The position numbers and the translations under genes are program-made. Below are positions 1 through 8,135 of a stretch of DNA of 28,946 nt, in pieces; the stretch's first letter is position 1, and every line of letters begins with the position of its first letter. The notes under the pieces are model-generated. The model was not told the origin of the DNA. It saw only the letters and a program-made list of their open reading frames with translations, and did not search any database. The stretch comes from JBHJOF01 sp050330055 (GTDB taxonomy: Bacteria > Pseudomonadota > Alphaproteobacteria > Kiloniellales > JAKSDN01): assembly GCA_050330055.1 (NCBI GenBank), contig JBHJOF010000198.1:1-28946 (forward strand), in the 5' to 3' direction.

Positions 1-2
1 CC

Positions 3-710
3 GCCGTGGTGGTCGCCTACGGCCTGCTGCTGCCGAAGCCGATCCTCGACGCGCCAAGGCTCGGCTGCCTCAACGTGCATGCTTCGCTGCTGCCGCGCTG
101 GCGCGGCGCTGCGCCGATCCAGCGCGCCATCCTGGCCGGCGACCGCGAGACCGGCATCACTATCATGCAGATGGAGGAAGGGCTCGATACGGGCCCGATC
201 CTGCTGCAGCAGCGCCTGCCGATCGGCCCGGCAACCACCGCGGCCGAGCTGCACGACGAGCTCGCGGCCTTGGGCGCGCGCCTGATCGTCGAGGCGCTCG
301 ACGGCCTGGCGCAGGGCACGCTCGAGGCAAAGTCGCAGCCGGCCAAGGGCGCCACCTATGCCGCCAAGCTGAGCCGCGCCGAGGCGCGGCTCGACTGGAC
401 CCGGCCGGCCGAGGAGCTGATGCGCCGGGTGCGTGCGCTCACTCCCTGGCCCGGCGCCTATACCGAGCTGCCTTCTGAGAAGGGAAGCGAACGGCTGAAG
501 GTGCTGGCGGCCGAGGCGGTGCCGCGCGCGGACGGCGCCGTGCCCGGAACCGTCCTGGACGATCTCACCGTGGCCTGCGGCGAGGGCGCGCTGCGCCTGG
601 TCACGGTGCAGCGTGCCGGCAAGGCGGCGATGAGCGGGGCGGATTTCCTGCGCGGCGTGTCGCTTGCACCTGGAACCGTGTTGGCGTCCGGACCGGACGA
701 GCAGCCATGA
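3..710 (+). CDS. fmt: Methionyl-tRNA formyltransferase, 5' end missing
   Basis: This enzyme formylates Met on initiator tRNA using 10-formyl-THF, in the cytoplasm. The window opens inside the gene; the reading frame is open from base 3, so the true start lies upstream and the GTG at 6 is not a start. Visible are the formyl-transfer core (LGCLNVHASLLPRWRGAAPI, matching the family's N-H-SLLP-RGAAP signature), the conserved GITIMQM and GLDTGPIL segments, and a C-terminal OB-fold part ending at 710. About 235 residues remain of a protein that is usually near 310, so roughly the first quarter is absent. The stop TGA overlaps the truA ATG (ATGA at 707-710), which indicates translational coupling. 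The peptide deformylase gene often found upstream would lie outside the window. Confidence 0.96.
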   Translation, partial: AVVVAYGLLLPKPILDAPRLGCLNVHASLLPRWRGAAPIQRAILAGDRETGITIMQMEEGLDTGPILLQQRLPIGPATTAAELHDELAALGARLIVEALDGLAQGTLEAKSQPAKGATYAAKLSRAEARLDWTRPAEELMRRVRALTPWPGAYTELPSEKGSERLKVLAAEAVPRADGAVPGTVLDDLTVACGEGALRLVTVQRAGKAAMSGADFLRGVSLAPGTVLASGPDEQP

Positions 711-1447
711 CCCGCTACAAGCTGACCATCGAGTACGACGGCCGCGACTTCGTCGGCTGGCAGCGCCAGGACAACGGCCCCTCGGTGCAGGCGGCGCTGG
801 AGGACGCAGTCCTGAAGTTCTGCGGCGAGACGGTGACGGCGCAGGCGGCCGGACGCACCGATTCCGGCGTGCACGCGCTGGGCCAGGTGGCGCACATCGA
901 CATCGCCAAGGAGACCGACACCGATACGGTGCGCGACGCGCTGAATTTCCACCTCAAGCCGGCGCCGGTCGCGGTGCTGCAGGCCGAGGCGGTGAGCGAC
1001 GACTTCCACGCCCGCTTCTCGGCGATCGGCCGGCGCTACCTCTACCGCATCGTCAACCGGCGGGCGCCGCTGGCGCTCGACCGCGGCCGCGCCTGGTTCG
1101 TGCCGGTGGCGATCGACGCCACCGCCATGCACGATGCCGCCCAGGCCCTGGTGGGACAACACGACTTCACCTCGTTCCGCGCCGCCGAGTGCCAGGCCAG
1201 GTCGCCGGTCAAGACGCTCGACCGTCTCGATGTGACGCGCGACGCGGACGAGATCCGCATCGAGGCCGCAGCGCGCTCCTTCCTGCACCACCAGGTGCGC
1301 AACATGGTCGGCAGCCTGCGGCTGGTCGGCGAGGGCAAGTGGCGGCGCCAGGACCTGGCCGAGGCGCTGGCGCGCCGCGACCGCGCCGCAGCGGGCCCGA
1401 CCGCGCCGGCCGATGGCCTCTATCTTGTCGCGGTGATCTATCCATGA
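707..1447 (+). CDS. truA: tRNA pseudouridine(38-40) synthase TruA
   Basis: It isomerises uridines 38-40 in the tRNA anticodon arm. The 246-residue length is normal. The catalytic aspartate is D52 within the motif GRTDSGVHA. Other family segments are IEYDGRDFVGWQRQ near the N-terminus and SFLHHQVRNMVGSL near residue 200, the conserved C-terminal part of the active cleft. The ATG at 707 overlaps the fmt stop and has a GGACGAG-like upstream stretch. The gene lies in the usual fmt-truA order and is probably cotranscribed with fmt and perhaps the exporter 10 bases downstream. No anomaly was seen. Confidence 0.97.
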   Translation: MTRYKLTIEYDGRDFVGWQRQDNGPSVQAALEDAVLKFCGETVTAQAAGRTDSGVHALGQVAHIDIAKETDTDTVRDALNFHLKPAPVAVLQAEAVSDDFHARFSAIGRRYLYRIVNRRAPLALDRGRAWFVPVAIDATAMHDAAQALVGQHDFTSFRAAECQARSPVKTLDRLDVTRDADEIRIEAAARSFLHHQVRNMVGSLRLVGEGKWRRQDLAEALARRDRAAAGPTAPADGLYLVAVIYP

Positions 1448-1457
1448 GTGCCCGCCC

Positions 1458-2681
1458 ATGAGTAATGGACGGGCCATCGCCGCGGCCCCGGCAGTGCCGC
1501 TCTACATCCCGGCACTGCTGATCGGCGCCACGATCGTCAGCATCCTCTCGACCGATCTCTACACGCCCTCGCTGCCGCATCTGCAAACAGTCTTCGCGAC
1601 CGACGCGGCCAGCGTGCAGCGCACCATGAGTCTGAACCTGGCCGGCTTCGCCCTCGCCCAGCTGTTCTATGGCCCGCTGATCGAGCGGGTCGGCCGCCGC
1701 GTCGTGCTGCTTTGGGGCATGGCCGGCTTTCTGCTGTCCAGCGTCGCCTGCGCGCTGGCGCCGACACTCGAGTTCCTCATCGTCGCCCGCGCGCTGCAGG
1801 GCATCACGGCAGGCGCCGAGGCGGTCATCGGCTTCGCCGTGATCCGCGACCTCTACGACGAGAAGGGCGCCGTGCGCATCTTCGGCATCTACGAGATGGG
1901 CATGGCGCTGGCGCCGGCGCTGGGGCCGATGATCGGCGGCCAGATGCACGTCTGGTTCGGCTGGCGCTCCAACTTCTGGCTGCTGGCGGTGCTGATCGCG
2001 ACCGTCATCGTGCTGATCGCCCGCTTCCTGCCGGAGACCCTGAAGCAGCCGGACTACGGCGCGCTGCGGCCAAGGCGCATACTGCGCGGCTATGGCGCGC
2101 TCCTGTTCAATGCCCGCTACATGACTTACGTGCTGCTGCTGACCCTCACCATGGGCGGGCTCTTCGCCTTCATCACCGAGGCGCCCTTTGTCTATATAGC
2201 GCAGCTCGGCGTTGCGACCGAGGTCTATGGCTATTACTACGCCGTGATCGTGCTGGCCTACTTCTTCGGCGCCTGCGGCCTGACACATGTGGCGACCAGG
2301 TTCGAGCCCGACCGGCTGATCCTGGTCGGGCTGCTGCTTTGCGCGCTCGGCGGCGGCGCCGTCCTGCTGCTGCTCGCCCTGCACGCTGAGACGCCGCTAC
2401 TGCTGACACTTGCCTTGAGTCTCTATGGTCTCGGCCTGGGGCCGGCGCTGGCGGCCGCCGCGGTGCGCGCGCTGGCGCAGGCCGGGGGCGGCCACGGCCT
2501 GGCGGCGGCGCTGCTTGCCTCCTTCGAGATGGGCGGCGGCGGGCTCGGCGCTGCTGCCGTCGGCCTGCTGCACGACGGCAGCGGCTGGCCGCTCGGCATC
2601 ACCCTGGCGGCGGCCACGATGCTCGCACTGTTGCTTTTCCTCGTGGCCCGGCCCTGGCGCTTTGTCGCCGATTCGGCCTAA
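1458..2681 (+). CDS. MFS drug-resistance exporter, Bcr/CflA type
   Basis: A 407-residue integral inner-membrane protein with about 12 hydrophobic segments. An MFS motif A-like loop is visible near residue 73 (GPLIERVGRRVVLLWG), between TM2 and TM3. The segment AEAVIGFAVIRDLYDE near residue 120 is the Bcr/CflA signature, with the conserved Arg-Asp of TM4, and a GPMIGG turn follows in TM5. By family it is a proton antiporter that expels drugs or metabolites; the substrate cannot be read from sequence. It starts 10 bases after truA stops, so it may be the last gene of that operon. Its TAA overlaps the stop of the convergent membrane-protein gene (2678-2681), leaving no room for a separate terminator. 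Confidence 0.9.
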   Translation: MSNGRAIAAAPAVPLYIPALLIGATIVSILSTDLYTPSLPHLQTVFATDAASVQRTMSLNLAGFALAQLFYGPLIERVGRRVVLLWGMAGFLLSSVACALAPTLEFLIVARALQGITAGAEAVIGFAVIRDLYDEKGAVRIFGIYEMGMALAPALGPMIGGQMHVWFGWRSNFWLLAVLIATVIVLIARFLPETLKQPDYGALRPRRILRGYGALLFNARYMTYVLLLTLTMGGLFAFITEAPFVYIAQLGVATEVYGYYYAVIVLAYFFGACGLTHVATRFEPDRLILVGLLLCALGGGAVLLLLALHAETPLLLTLALSLYGLGLGPALAAAAVRALAQAGGGHGLAAALLASFEMGGGGLGAAAVGLLHDGSGWPLGITLAAATMLALLLFLVARPWRFVADSA

Positions 2682-3250
2682 GCGACCACCATCGAATTGA
2701 CAACCTGCACGATCACGATGCTGATCGTCAGATCGAGCGCCACCAGCAGGCCGGCTGCCATGCCCTGAACGTCCAGCGCAGTGCGTGTCACGTACCACTG
2801 ATAGAGCAGCACGGCGATAGAGACCATGAAGGTCAGCAGGCCGCCGAGCGGCCCGAAGGCCCCGGCTTCGACCAGCAGCAGCACCGGCAGGTAGAGGATC
2901 ATCTGGATCACCCGGGACCAGTTCAGGGCGACGATGAAGCGGATGTAGGTCTCCTGCTTGTCGAGCATCTCGGCGACGTAGAAGACGACCAGCGGATAGG
3001 CGACCCACTCGATGACGTAGGCGCCGCTCTCGACCAGAACCAGGTGCAGGAAGCCGCCGGCCGGCTCGACGTCGGCGAGATGGATGGCCACCACGATGAC
3101 ATAGGCGGGCGCGGTCAGAACCGCGGCATAGAACGACTTCCAGAAGCCATCGACCGACTCGTCGAACTCGGCCAGGCCGCCGGTATCGACTCGCAGCAGC
3201 CGCCAGGCCCCGCGCAGGCCCGTCGACACTTCCTTTCCGCTCGGCATCAT
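2678..3250 (-). CDS. Conserved membrane protein of unknown function, downstream of dapE
   Basis: I do not recognise a named family with confidence. The 190 residues have a polar N-terminus of about 40 residues and then about five hydrophobic stretches (near 41-60, 75-95, 108-130, 135-153 and 165-188), which suggests a multi-pass inner-membrane protein resembling Yip1-like or DUF-type alphaproteobacterial proteins. The start ATG (3248-3250) overlaps the dapE stop (TGA at 3247-3249) as ATGA, so it is very likely translated with dapE as the last gene of the minus-strand set. A second ATG follows directly at 3245-3247. Its stop overlaps that of the convergent exporter. The function is unknown; context suggests only a shared transcript with dapD and dapE. 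Confidence 0.8.
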   Translation of the reverse strand: MMPSGKEVSTGLRGAWRLLRVDTGGLAEFDESVDGFWKSFYAAVLTAPAYVIVVAIHLADVEPAGGFLHLVLVESGAYVIEWVAYPLVVFYVAEMLDKQETYIRFIVALNWSRVIQMILYLPVLLLVEAGAFGPLGGLLTFMVSIAVLLYQWYVTRTALDVQGMAAGLLVALDLTISIVIVQVVNSMVVA

Positions 3251-4449
3251 GGTGCGAAGTAGCTGTCCAATACCGCGCCGTATATCGCGGTCAATCGTTC
3301 CAGATCATCCAGGCTGGTGTGCTCGTCGACCTTGTGCGCCGTGGCGTTGAGCAGGCCCAGCTCCGCCACCGGGCAGTGATCCTTGATGAAGCGCGCATCC
3401 GAGGTGCCGCCGCCGGTGCCGAGCCGCGGCGCCTCTCCCGTCACCTGCTGCACGGCCGCTACCAGGCTATCGCTCAAGGGGCCCGGCGGCGAGAGAAAGG
3501 ATTCGCCGGACACGGATATCTGCAATTCATAGCGCGCGCGGCTGGCGTTGAAGCGTTCACGCAGCCGGCGCTCGATCGAGGCCGATGAGTGCAGGTCGTT
3601 GAAGCGGATGTTGAAGGCCGCAGTCGCCTGCGCCGGGATCATGTTGGTCGCCGGGTTGCCGATGTCGATCGAGGTGACCTGCAGGCTCGACGCCTGGAAG
3701 AACTCGCTGCCCTGATCGAAGGGCTCGCCCAGCACCGGCTGCAGCATCGCGATCAGGCGATGCGCCGGGTTGTCGGCGAGCTGCGGATAGGCGCTGTGGC
3801 CCTGGATGCCGAAGACCGTGAGGCGGCCGTTCATCGAGCCGCGGCGGCCGATCTTGACCGTGTCGCCGAGCCGCTGGTCGCTGGTCGGCTCGCCGACCAG
3901 GCAGGCGTCCAGGCGCTCGTCGCGCGCGGCCAGCCAGCCCAACATCTTGCGCGTGCCGTTGATGGCCTCGGCTTCCTCGTCGCCGGTGACGAGCAGCGAG
4001 ATCGAGCCGCCGAAGTCCGGACTGCGCCTGTCGAGAAATGCGGCCGTGGCCGCGACGAAGGCGGCGATCGCGCCCTTCATGTCGACCGCGCCACGGCCGT
4101 AGAGCTTGCCGTCGCGCAGGACGCCGCCGAAGGGATCGAGGCTCCAGGCCGTGGCGTCGCCGACCGGCACCACGTCGGTGTGGCCGGCAAAGCAGAAGTT
4201 CGGCCCCCTATGGCCGAGCCGGGCATAGAGGTTGTCGACGCTGGCCGTGCCCGGTTCCTCGAAAGGCAGGCGGTGGCAGACGAAGCCGAGCGCTTCCAGC
4301 GCGCCCTGCAGCACGTCGAGCGCGCCGGCGTCGGCCGGCGTCACGCTCGGGCAGCGGATGAGCCGCCGGGCCAGCGCGATCGGGTCGCGCGCCAGCGCGG
4401 CGTCATCGGCCGTTGCTGCGTCGCCCGTCCTGCTGATCCTGCTGGTCAC
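3247..4449 (-). CDS. dapE: Succinyl-diaminopimelate desuccinylase (GTG start)
   Basis: This zinc peptidase of the M20 family hydrolyses N-succinyl-LL-diaminopimelate to LL-DAP in lysine and peptidoglycan synthesis. Visible are IRCPSVTPADAG near the N-terminus, the metal-binding GHTDVVPVGD, the bridging Asp in GRGAVDMKGAIAAF, the catalytic and metal Glu pair in TGDEEAEAINGT, and GGTSDARFI near the C-terminus. The GTG at 4449 is the only plausible start after the dapD stop (4455-4457), leaving 5 bases between the genes. It gives 400 residues, about 20 more than usual, with a non-conserved N-terminal tail. The frame stays open upstream through dapD in another phase; that is not a fusion. The end overlaps the next gene, which suggests an operon. 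Confidence 0.95.
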   Translation of the reverse strand: MTSRISRTGDAATADDAALARDPIALARRLIRCPSVTPADAGALDVLQGALEALGFVCHRLPFEEPGTASVDNLYARLGHRGPNFCFAGHTDVVPVGDATAWSLDPFGGVLRDGKLYGRGAVDMKGAIAAFVAATAAFLDRRSPDFGGSISLLVTGDEEAEAINGTRKMLGWLAARDERLDACLVGEPTSDQRLGDTVKIGRRGSMNGRLTVFGIQGHSAYPQLADNPAHRLIAMLQPVLGEPFDQGSEFFQASSLQVTSIDIGNPATNMIPAQATAAFNIRFNDLHSSASIERRLRERFNASRARYELQISVSGESFLSPPGPLSDSLVAAVQQVTGEAPRLGTGGGTSDARFIKDHCPVAELGLLNATAHKVDEHTSLDDLERLTAIYGAVLDSYFAP

Positions 4450-4454
4450 GGCCG

Positions 4455-5297
4455 CTACGCACGCAGAAGCTCGTTGATCGAAGTCTTGGCCCGCGTCTTC
4501 TCGTCGACGCGCTTGACGATCACCGCGCAGTAGAGGCCGGGCCCGGGGTTGCCGTCCGACAGCGGCTTGCCCGGCAGGCTGCCCGGCACGACGACCGAAT
4601 AGGCCGGCACGCGGCCGCTGAAGATCTTGCCGCTTTCGCGATCGACGATCTTGGTCGAGGCGCCGATGTAGACGCCCATCGACAGCACCGAGCCTTCCTC
4701 GACGATGACGCCTTCGGCGACCTCGGACCGCGCGCCGATGAAGCAGTTGTCCTCGATGATCACCGGGCCGGCCTGCAGCGGCTCCAGCACGCCGCCGATG
4801 CCGGCGCCGCCGGAGATGTGGCAGTTCTTGCCGATCTGCGCGCAGGAGCCGACCGTCGCCCAGGTGTCGACCATGGTGCCCGAGTCGACGCGGGCGCCGA
4901 CGTTGACGAAGCAGGGCATCAGCACGACGTCCGGCGCAATGAAGGCGGAACGGCGCACGATGCAGTTCGGCACCGCGCGGAAACCGGCGGCGCGGAAGCG
5001 GTTCTCGCCCCAGCCCTCGAACTTGGAGGGCACCTTGTCCCACCAATTGGTCCCCTGGCCCGGCCCGCCCGGGATCGCGCTCATGTCGTTCAGGCGGAAC
5101 GAGAGCAGCACCGCCTTCTTGAGCCACTGGTTGACCTGCCAGGCGCCGTCGCGTTTCTCGGCCACGCGATAGTCGCCGTTGTCGAGGCCGTTTAGCGCCT
5201 GCTCGACCGCCTCGCGTAGCTCGCCCTGGGTGTTGGGGGTGATCTCGCCGCGCCGCTCCCAGGCGGCGTCGAATGTGCTCTCGAGGGATTGATTCAT
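4455..5297 (-). CDS. dapD: Tetrahydrodipicolinate N-succinyltransferase
   Basis: It transfers succinyl from succinyl-CoA to tetrahydrodipicolinate, two steps before DapE in the succinylase branch of lysine/meso-DAP synthesis. The product is 280 residues, typical for the family. An N-terminal helical domain is followed from about residue 100 by left-handed beta-helix hexapeptide repeats, including the conserved segment HISGGAGIGGVLEPLQA and IEDNCFIGARSEV. A short C-terminal CoA-binding tail ends in INELLRA. I chose the ATG at 5297; a TTG 12 bases upstream (5309) would add four residues. It sits 5 bases before dapE and about 120 bases after the HAD gene on the same strand, so the three may share a transcript. 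Confidence 0.96.
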   Translation of the reverse strand: MNQSLESTFDAAWERRGEITPNTQGELREAVEQALNGLDNGDYRVAEKRDGAWQVNQWLKKAVLLSFRLNDMSAIPGGPGQGTNWWDKVPSKFEGWGENRFRAAGFRAVPNCIVRRSAFIAPDVVLMPCFVNVGARVDSGTMVDTWATVGSCAQIGKNCHISGGAGIGGVLEPLQAGPVIIEDNCFIGARSEVAEGVIVEEGSVLSMGVYIGASTKIVDRESGKIFSGRVPAYSVVVPGSLPGKPLSDGNPGPGLYCAVIVKRVDEKTRAKTSINELLRA

Positions 5298-5416
5298 GGG
5301 CTCGGACAATTTGGCTTTGGCGATCCGTGGAGCTCGCGGGGACCGGCACCATGCGCGAGGCCCCCGAGGCTGTCAACGTGGCCGGTAGACGTCGGCCGTC
5401 AAGCTGGCCCGAGGGG

Positions 5417-6133
5417 TTACCCGCCTTTCGCAGGGGCGGTCACGAGGCTGCGCAGCCAGCCCGCCAGGTCGGCGGTGACGTGGTGGACGAAGTCGGCCAC
5501 TGCGTCGCCCGTGGGCTCGTCCGCCGCGGCTACCAGTACCGTGGTCATGCCGAGCGCGGCGGCCGGCTCCAGGTTGCGCGCGCTGTCCTCGAAAAAGACC
5601 GCGCGCTGCGGCTCGATGGCATGGCGGGCGACCAGCCGGTGGTAGGGCTCGGCCATCGGCTTGGGCCGGTAGTCGGCGGCTGCGATGTCGAAGACCGCCT
5701 GGAAATGCCGGGCAATGCCGAGCCGCGTCAGCACGCGCTCGGCATGGGCGGTCGAGGCGTTGGTGAAGACCAGCTTGCGTCCGGGCAGCGATTCGAGAGC
5801 GGCGTCGAGCGCCGCGCTGGGCGCGATCGCGCTCAGGTCGACGGCGTGAACGAAGTCGAGATAGTCCTGCGCCCGCAACGCGTGGTTCAGCATCAGGCCG
5901 CGCAGGGTGGTGCCGTGCTCTTGGAAGTAGCGCTTCTGCAGCCGGCGCGCCTCGTCCCGGCCAAGCGACAGGAAGCCCTCGATGAACTCGCCCATGCGCC
6001 GGTCGATCTGTGGAAACAGGCCGCAGGATGCCGGGTAGAGCGTGTTGTCGAGGTCGAAGATCCAGACCTCGTCGCCGTCCAGCCGCGGCCGCCGGGCGCG
6101 GTGGGAAGGGACGCTGGAGTCAGGGCTCGGCAT
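5417..6133 (-). CDS. HAD-superfamily hydrolase, pyrimidine 5'-nucleotidase type
   Basis: A 238-residue cytoplasmic phosphatase of the SDT1/pyrimidine 5'-nucleotidase-like HAD group. Motif I is FDLDNTLYP with nucleophile D27 and acid D29; motif II is VFTNAS; the motif III lysine is in YRPKPMAEPYHRL; motif IV is VFFEDSARNL with metal-binding acidic residues. A helical cap lies between motifs I and II. By family it dephosphorylates pyrimidine nucleoside monophosphates or similar small phosphates; the true substrate is inferred only. I chose the ATG at 6133 because the residues before it in the open frame (to 6169) look non-conserved. This gene commonly precedes dapD in alphaproteobacteria, and its upstream region is shared with the divergent diguanylate cyclase gene. 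Confidence 0.88.
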   Translation of the reverse strand: MPSPDSSVPSHRARRPRLDGDEVWIFDLDNTLYPASCGLFPQIDRRMGEFIEGFLSLGRDEARRLQKRYFQEHGTTLRGLMLNHALRAQDYLDFVHAVDLSAIAPSAALDAALESLPGRKLVFTNASTAHAERVLTRLGIARHFQAVFDIAAADYRPKPMAEPYHRLVARHAIEPQRAVFFEDSARNLEPAAALGMTTVLVAAADEPTGDAVADFVHHVTADLAGWLRSLVTAPAKGG

Positions 6134-6307
6134 GATATCCAATCTGGCCGCCCGGCGCTGCCGGCACAAGGCTCCCGCGGGGCCGCCGTTCGAACCATTT
6201 GTAAGCCCTGCAAATCGCTTAGCGCGCTTATGACCCGGGGTGCAGGGCCCCCGGCCGCAATAGCTGCATTAGCTCAATTGGTTAAGACGCGCCTAGGCGA
6301 GTCGGAG

Positions 6308-6322
6308 TTAATCCGCTGTTAA
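6308..6322 (+). promoter_or_regulatory. CtrA-type site TTAA-N7-TTAA
   Basis: The sequence TTAATCCGCTGTTAA at 6308-6322 fits the CtrA full site (two TTAA half sites whose starts are 11 bases apart); the downstream half is TTAAT rather than the preferred TTAAC. A further TTAA lies at about 6281-6284. TTAA is rare in this GC-rich sequence. The site is 77 bases before the diguanylate cyclase ATG and about 175 bases before the divergent HAD gene, so it could act on either promoter. CtrA binding is inferred from the match alone. Confidence 0.55.
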
Positions 6323-6398
6323 TGTCGCTCGGGCAGATTCTCCTCCGTTATCCTTACCGCGCCGCCCCCCAACCGGAAGCTAGGGACCGGAAGCCAGG

Positions 6399-8135
6399 AT
6401 GCAACGGCTGCCTGCCACTACGCCAGAACAGAACGCGTACGAACAGTTCATCGGCGAGCAGTCGGAGCTGGGCCTCTTCGCCGCCGGCGGGCCCTTCGAG
6501 AGCTTCCCCGGCGCCGTCCTGGTGGTCGGCCGCAATGGCGTCGTGCTCGACGCCAACCGCTTGGCCGAGCCGATCGTCCGCCTGCTGCAGTCCGGCCACT
6601 GCCCCGAGCTGCGCGACGCCGTGGACGTGGCCCTGGGGGGCAAGGCCGGCCAGATCAACCCTCTGCTGATCGCCGAGCGTCCCAGCGGCGGCGCCACGCA
6701 GCAGGCCTTCGACCTGATCGCCCTGCCCTGGGCGGGCGCGCCGGCCGCCCTGCTGCTGGGCCGCGACATCACCCTGGAGCGCAGCCTACGCGCGGCGTTG
6801 ATCGAATCGCGCCAGCGCTACAAGGACCTGGTCGAGGCGACCAGCGACTTCGCCTGGGAGACCGACTGCGAGGGGCGCTTCACCTTCATCTCGGCCGAGC
6901 ACGCCATGGGCTACCTGGCGGCGGACATCGTTGGCCGGCGGGCCGTGGACTTCCTGGCGATGCCGGATGCCGCCGAGGGCTCGCCCTTCACCACGGAAGT
7001 CCCGCTCGAGGGCGTCGAGGTCTGGGTGCGCCGCAGCGACGGCGAGATCGTCTGCCTGCGCATCGTCGCCCTGCCGCTGACCGACGCGGACAACGTCTGG
7101 ATCGGCGTGCGCGGCCATTGCCGCGATGTGACTCATGAGCGTAACCGGCAGTCCGACGTGGCGCGCGCCCGCCATCGCGAGCGGCTTTTCGCCCACATGC
7201 TGCGCTGCCTGCGCGACGAGCTGGAGCCGGCCAGCATGCTGGAGACCATCGCGGCGCAGCTCCTGCCGGTGCTGGGTGCGACCAGCGTGATGATCTACGA
7301 ATGCCATGGCGAAGGCAGCTTTACGCCGGTCACGGGCGCCGGGGAGGCCCTGTCCGAAGCTGCCTTCGGGCCGTTGCTCGCACGCCTGGCCGAGGGCCAG
7401 CGCGAGGCGATGGAAGGCGACGACGACGAGCGCCTGATCGTTGCCGCGGCCGGCCATCGCGGTGATCTGCGCGGCGCGCTCTGCATCCGGCAGACGGCGC
7501 CGCTCTCGTCATCGATCGAGGACGAGCGCTTCCTGATCGGCGAGATGGCGGCGCAGATCGGTGCCGTGCTGAAGCAGCTCGCCCGTGTCAAGACCCTGCA
7601 GCAGCTCTCCGCGACCGACGACCTGACCGGCCTGCTCAACCGGCGCTCCTTCGTCGAGCTTGCGGAGCAGCGGATCGCGGCGGCGACGGCGGCCGGCCAA
7701 TCGATGGCGCTGCTCTACATCGACCTCGACAACTTCAAGCAGCTCAACGATCGCTGCGGGCATGGCCAGGGCGACGCGCTGCTGGCCCGCGTCGGCGCGC
7801 TTCTGCTGGCGGAAACACGCGCGCAGGATATCGCGGTGCGCTTCGGCGGCGACGAGTTCGCCCTGTTGCTGGGCCCGATCAGCGAAGAGGCGGCGCGGGC
7901 CCGCGGCGAAGCCCTGCTGCGCGAGATCACCGCCCTGACCGACCCGTCCCAACAGCAGTCAGGAGAAGCAGGTGCCAAGGTCACCGCCTCGATCGGCATT
8001 GCCCTGCACGATCCGGCCCGTCCGGAATCCCTGGATGCCCTGCTGCAGCGGGCCGACAGCGCGATGTACGCGGCGAAGCGTCACGGCCGCGACGCCGTCG
8101 CGCTGGCGCCGCCGGTGGAATTGGCCGTGCCATGA
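6399..8135 (+). CDS. PAS-GAF-GGDEF diguanylate cyclase
   Basis: It makes cyclic di-GMP from two GTP. The 578 residues hold an N-terminal PAS-like region (about 30-130), a second PAS (about 138-250, starting RYKDLVEATSDFAWETD), a GAF-like region (about 265-400) and a GGDEF domain (about 405-565). The active loop FGGDEF is intact (GGDEF at 483-487). R474-A-Q-D477 stands five residues before it, which is a canonical inhibitory I-site, so product feedback is expected. SIGIA and ADSAMYAAK complete the domain. There is no EAL domain and no membrane segment, so it appears to be a soluble sensor-cyclase. The start ATG follows a GGAAG/AGG stretch. Its stop overlaps the DUF2336 ATG (ATGA), and a CtrA-type site lies upstream. 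Confidence 0.93.
   Translation: MQRLPATTPEQNAYEQFIGEQSELGLFAAGGPFESFPGAVLVVGRNGVVLDANRLAEPIVRLLQSGHCPELRDAVDVALGGKAGQINPLLIAERPSGGATQQAFDLIALPWAGAPAALLLGRDITLERSLRAALIESRQRYKDLVEATSDFAWETDCEGRFTFISAEHAMGYLAADIVGRRAVDFLAMPDAAEGSPFTTEVPLEGVEVWVRRSDGEIVCLRIVALPLTDADNVWIGVRGHCRDVTHERNRQSDVARARHRERLFAHMLRCLRDELEPASMLETIAAQLLPVLGATSVMIYECHGEGSFTPVTGAGEALSEAAFGPLLARLAEGQREAMEGDDDERLIVAAAGHRGDLRGALCIRQTAPLSSSIEDERFLIGEMAAQIGAVLKQLARVKTLQQLSATDDLTGLLNRRSFVELAEQRIAAATAAGQSMALLYIDLDNFKQLNDRCGHGQGDALLARVGALLLAETRAQDIAVRFGGDEFALLLGPISEEAARARGEALLREITALTDPSQQQSGEAGAKVTASIGIALHDPARPESLDALLQRADSAMYAAKRHGRDAVALAPPVELAVP

Noticed and set aside
3247..5376. One continuous frame of about 709 codons that could look like a DapD-DapE fusion
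   Set aside because: The upstream part is dapD read in the wrong phase. The true dapD has its own frame and stop at 4455, and dapE starts at GTG 4449.
6186..6198. T-loop-like GTTCGAAC as part of a tRNA
   Set aside because: The sequence is self-complementary and no acceptor or D-arm lies in the right order around it.
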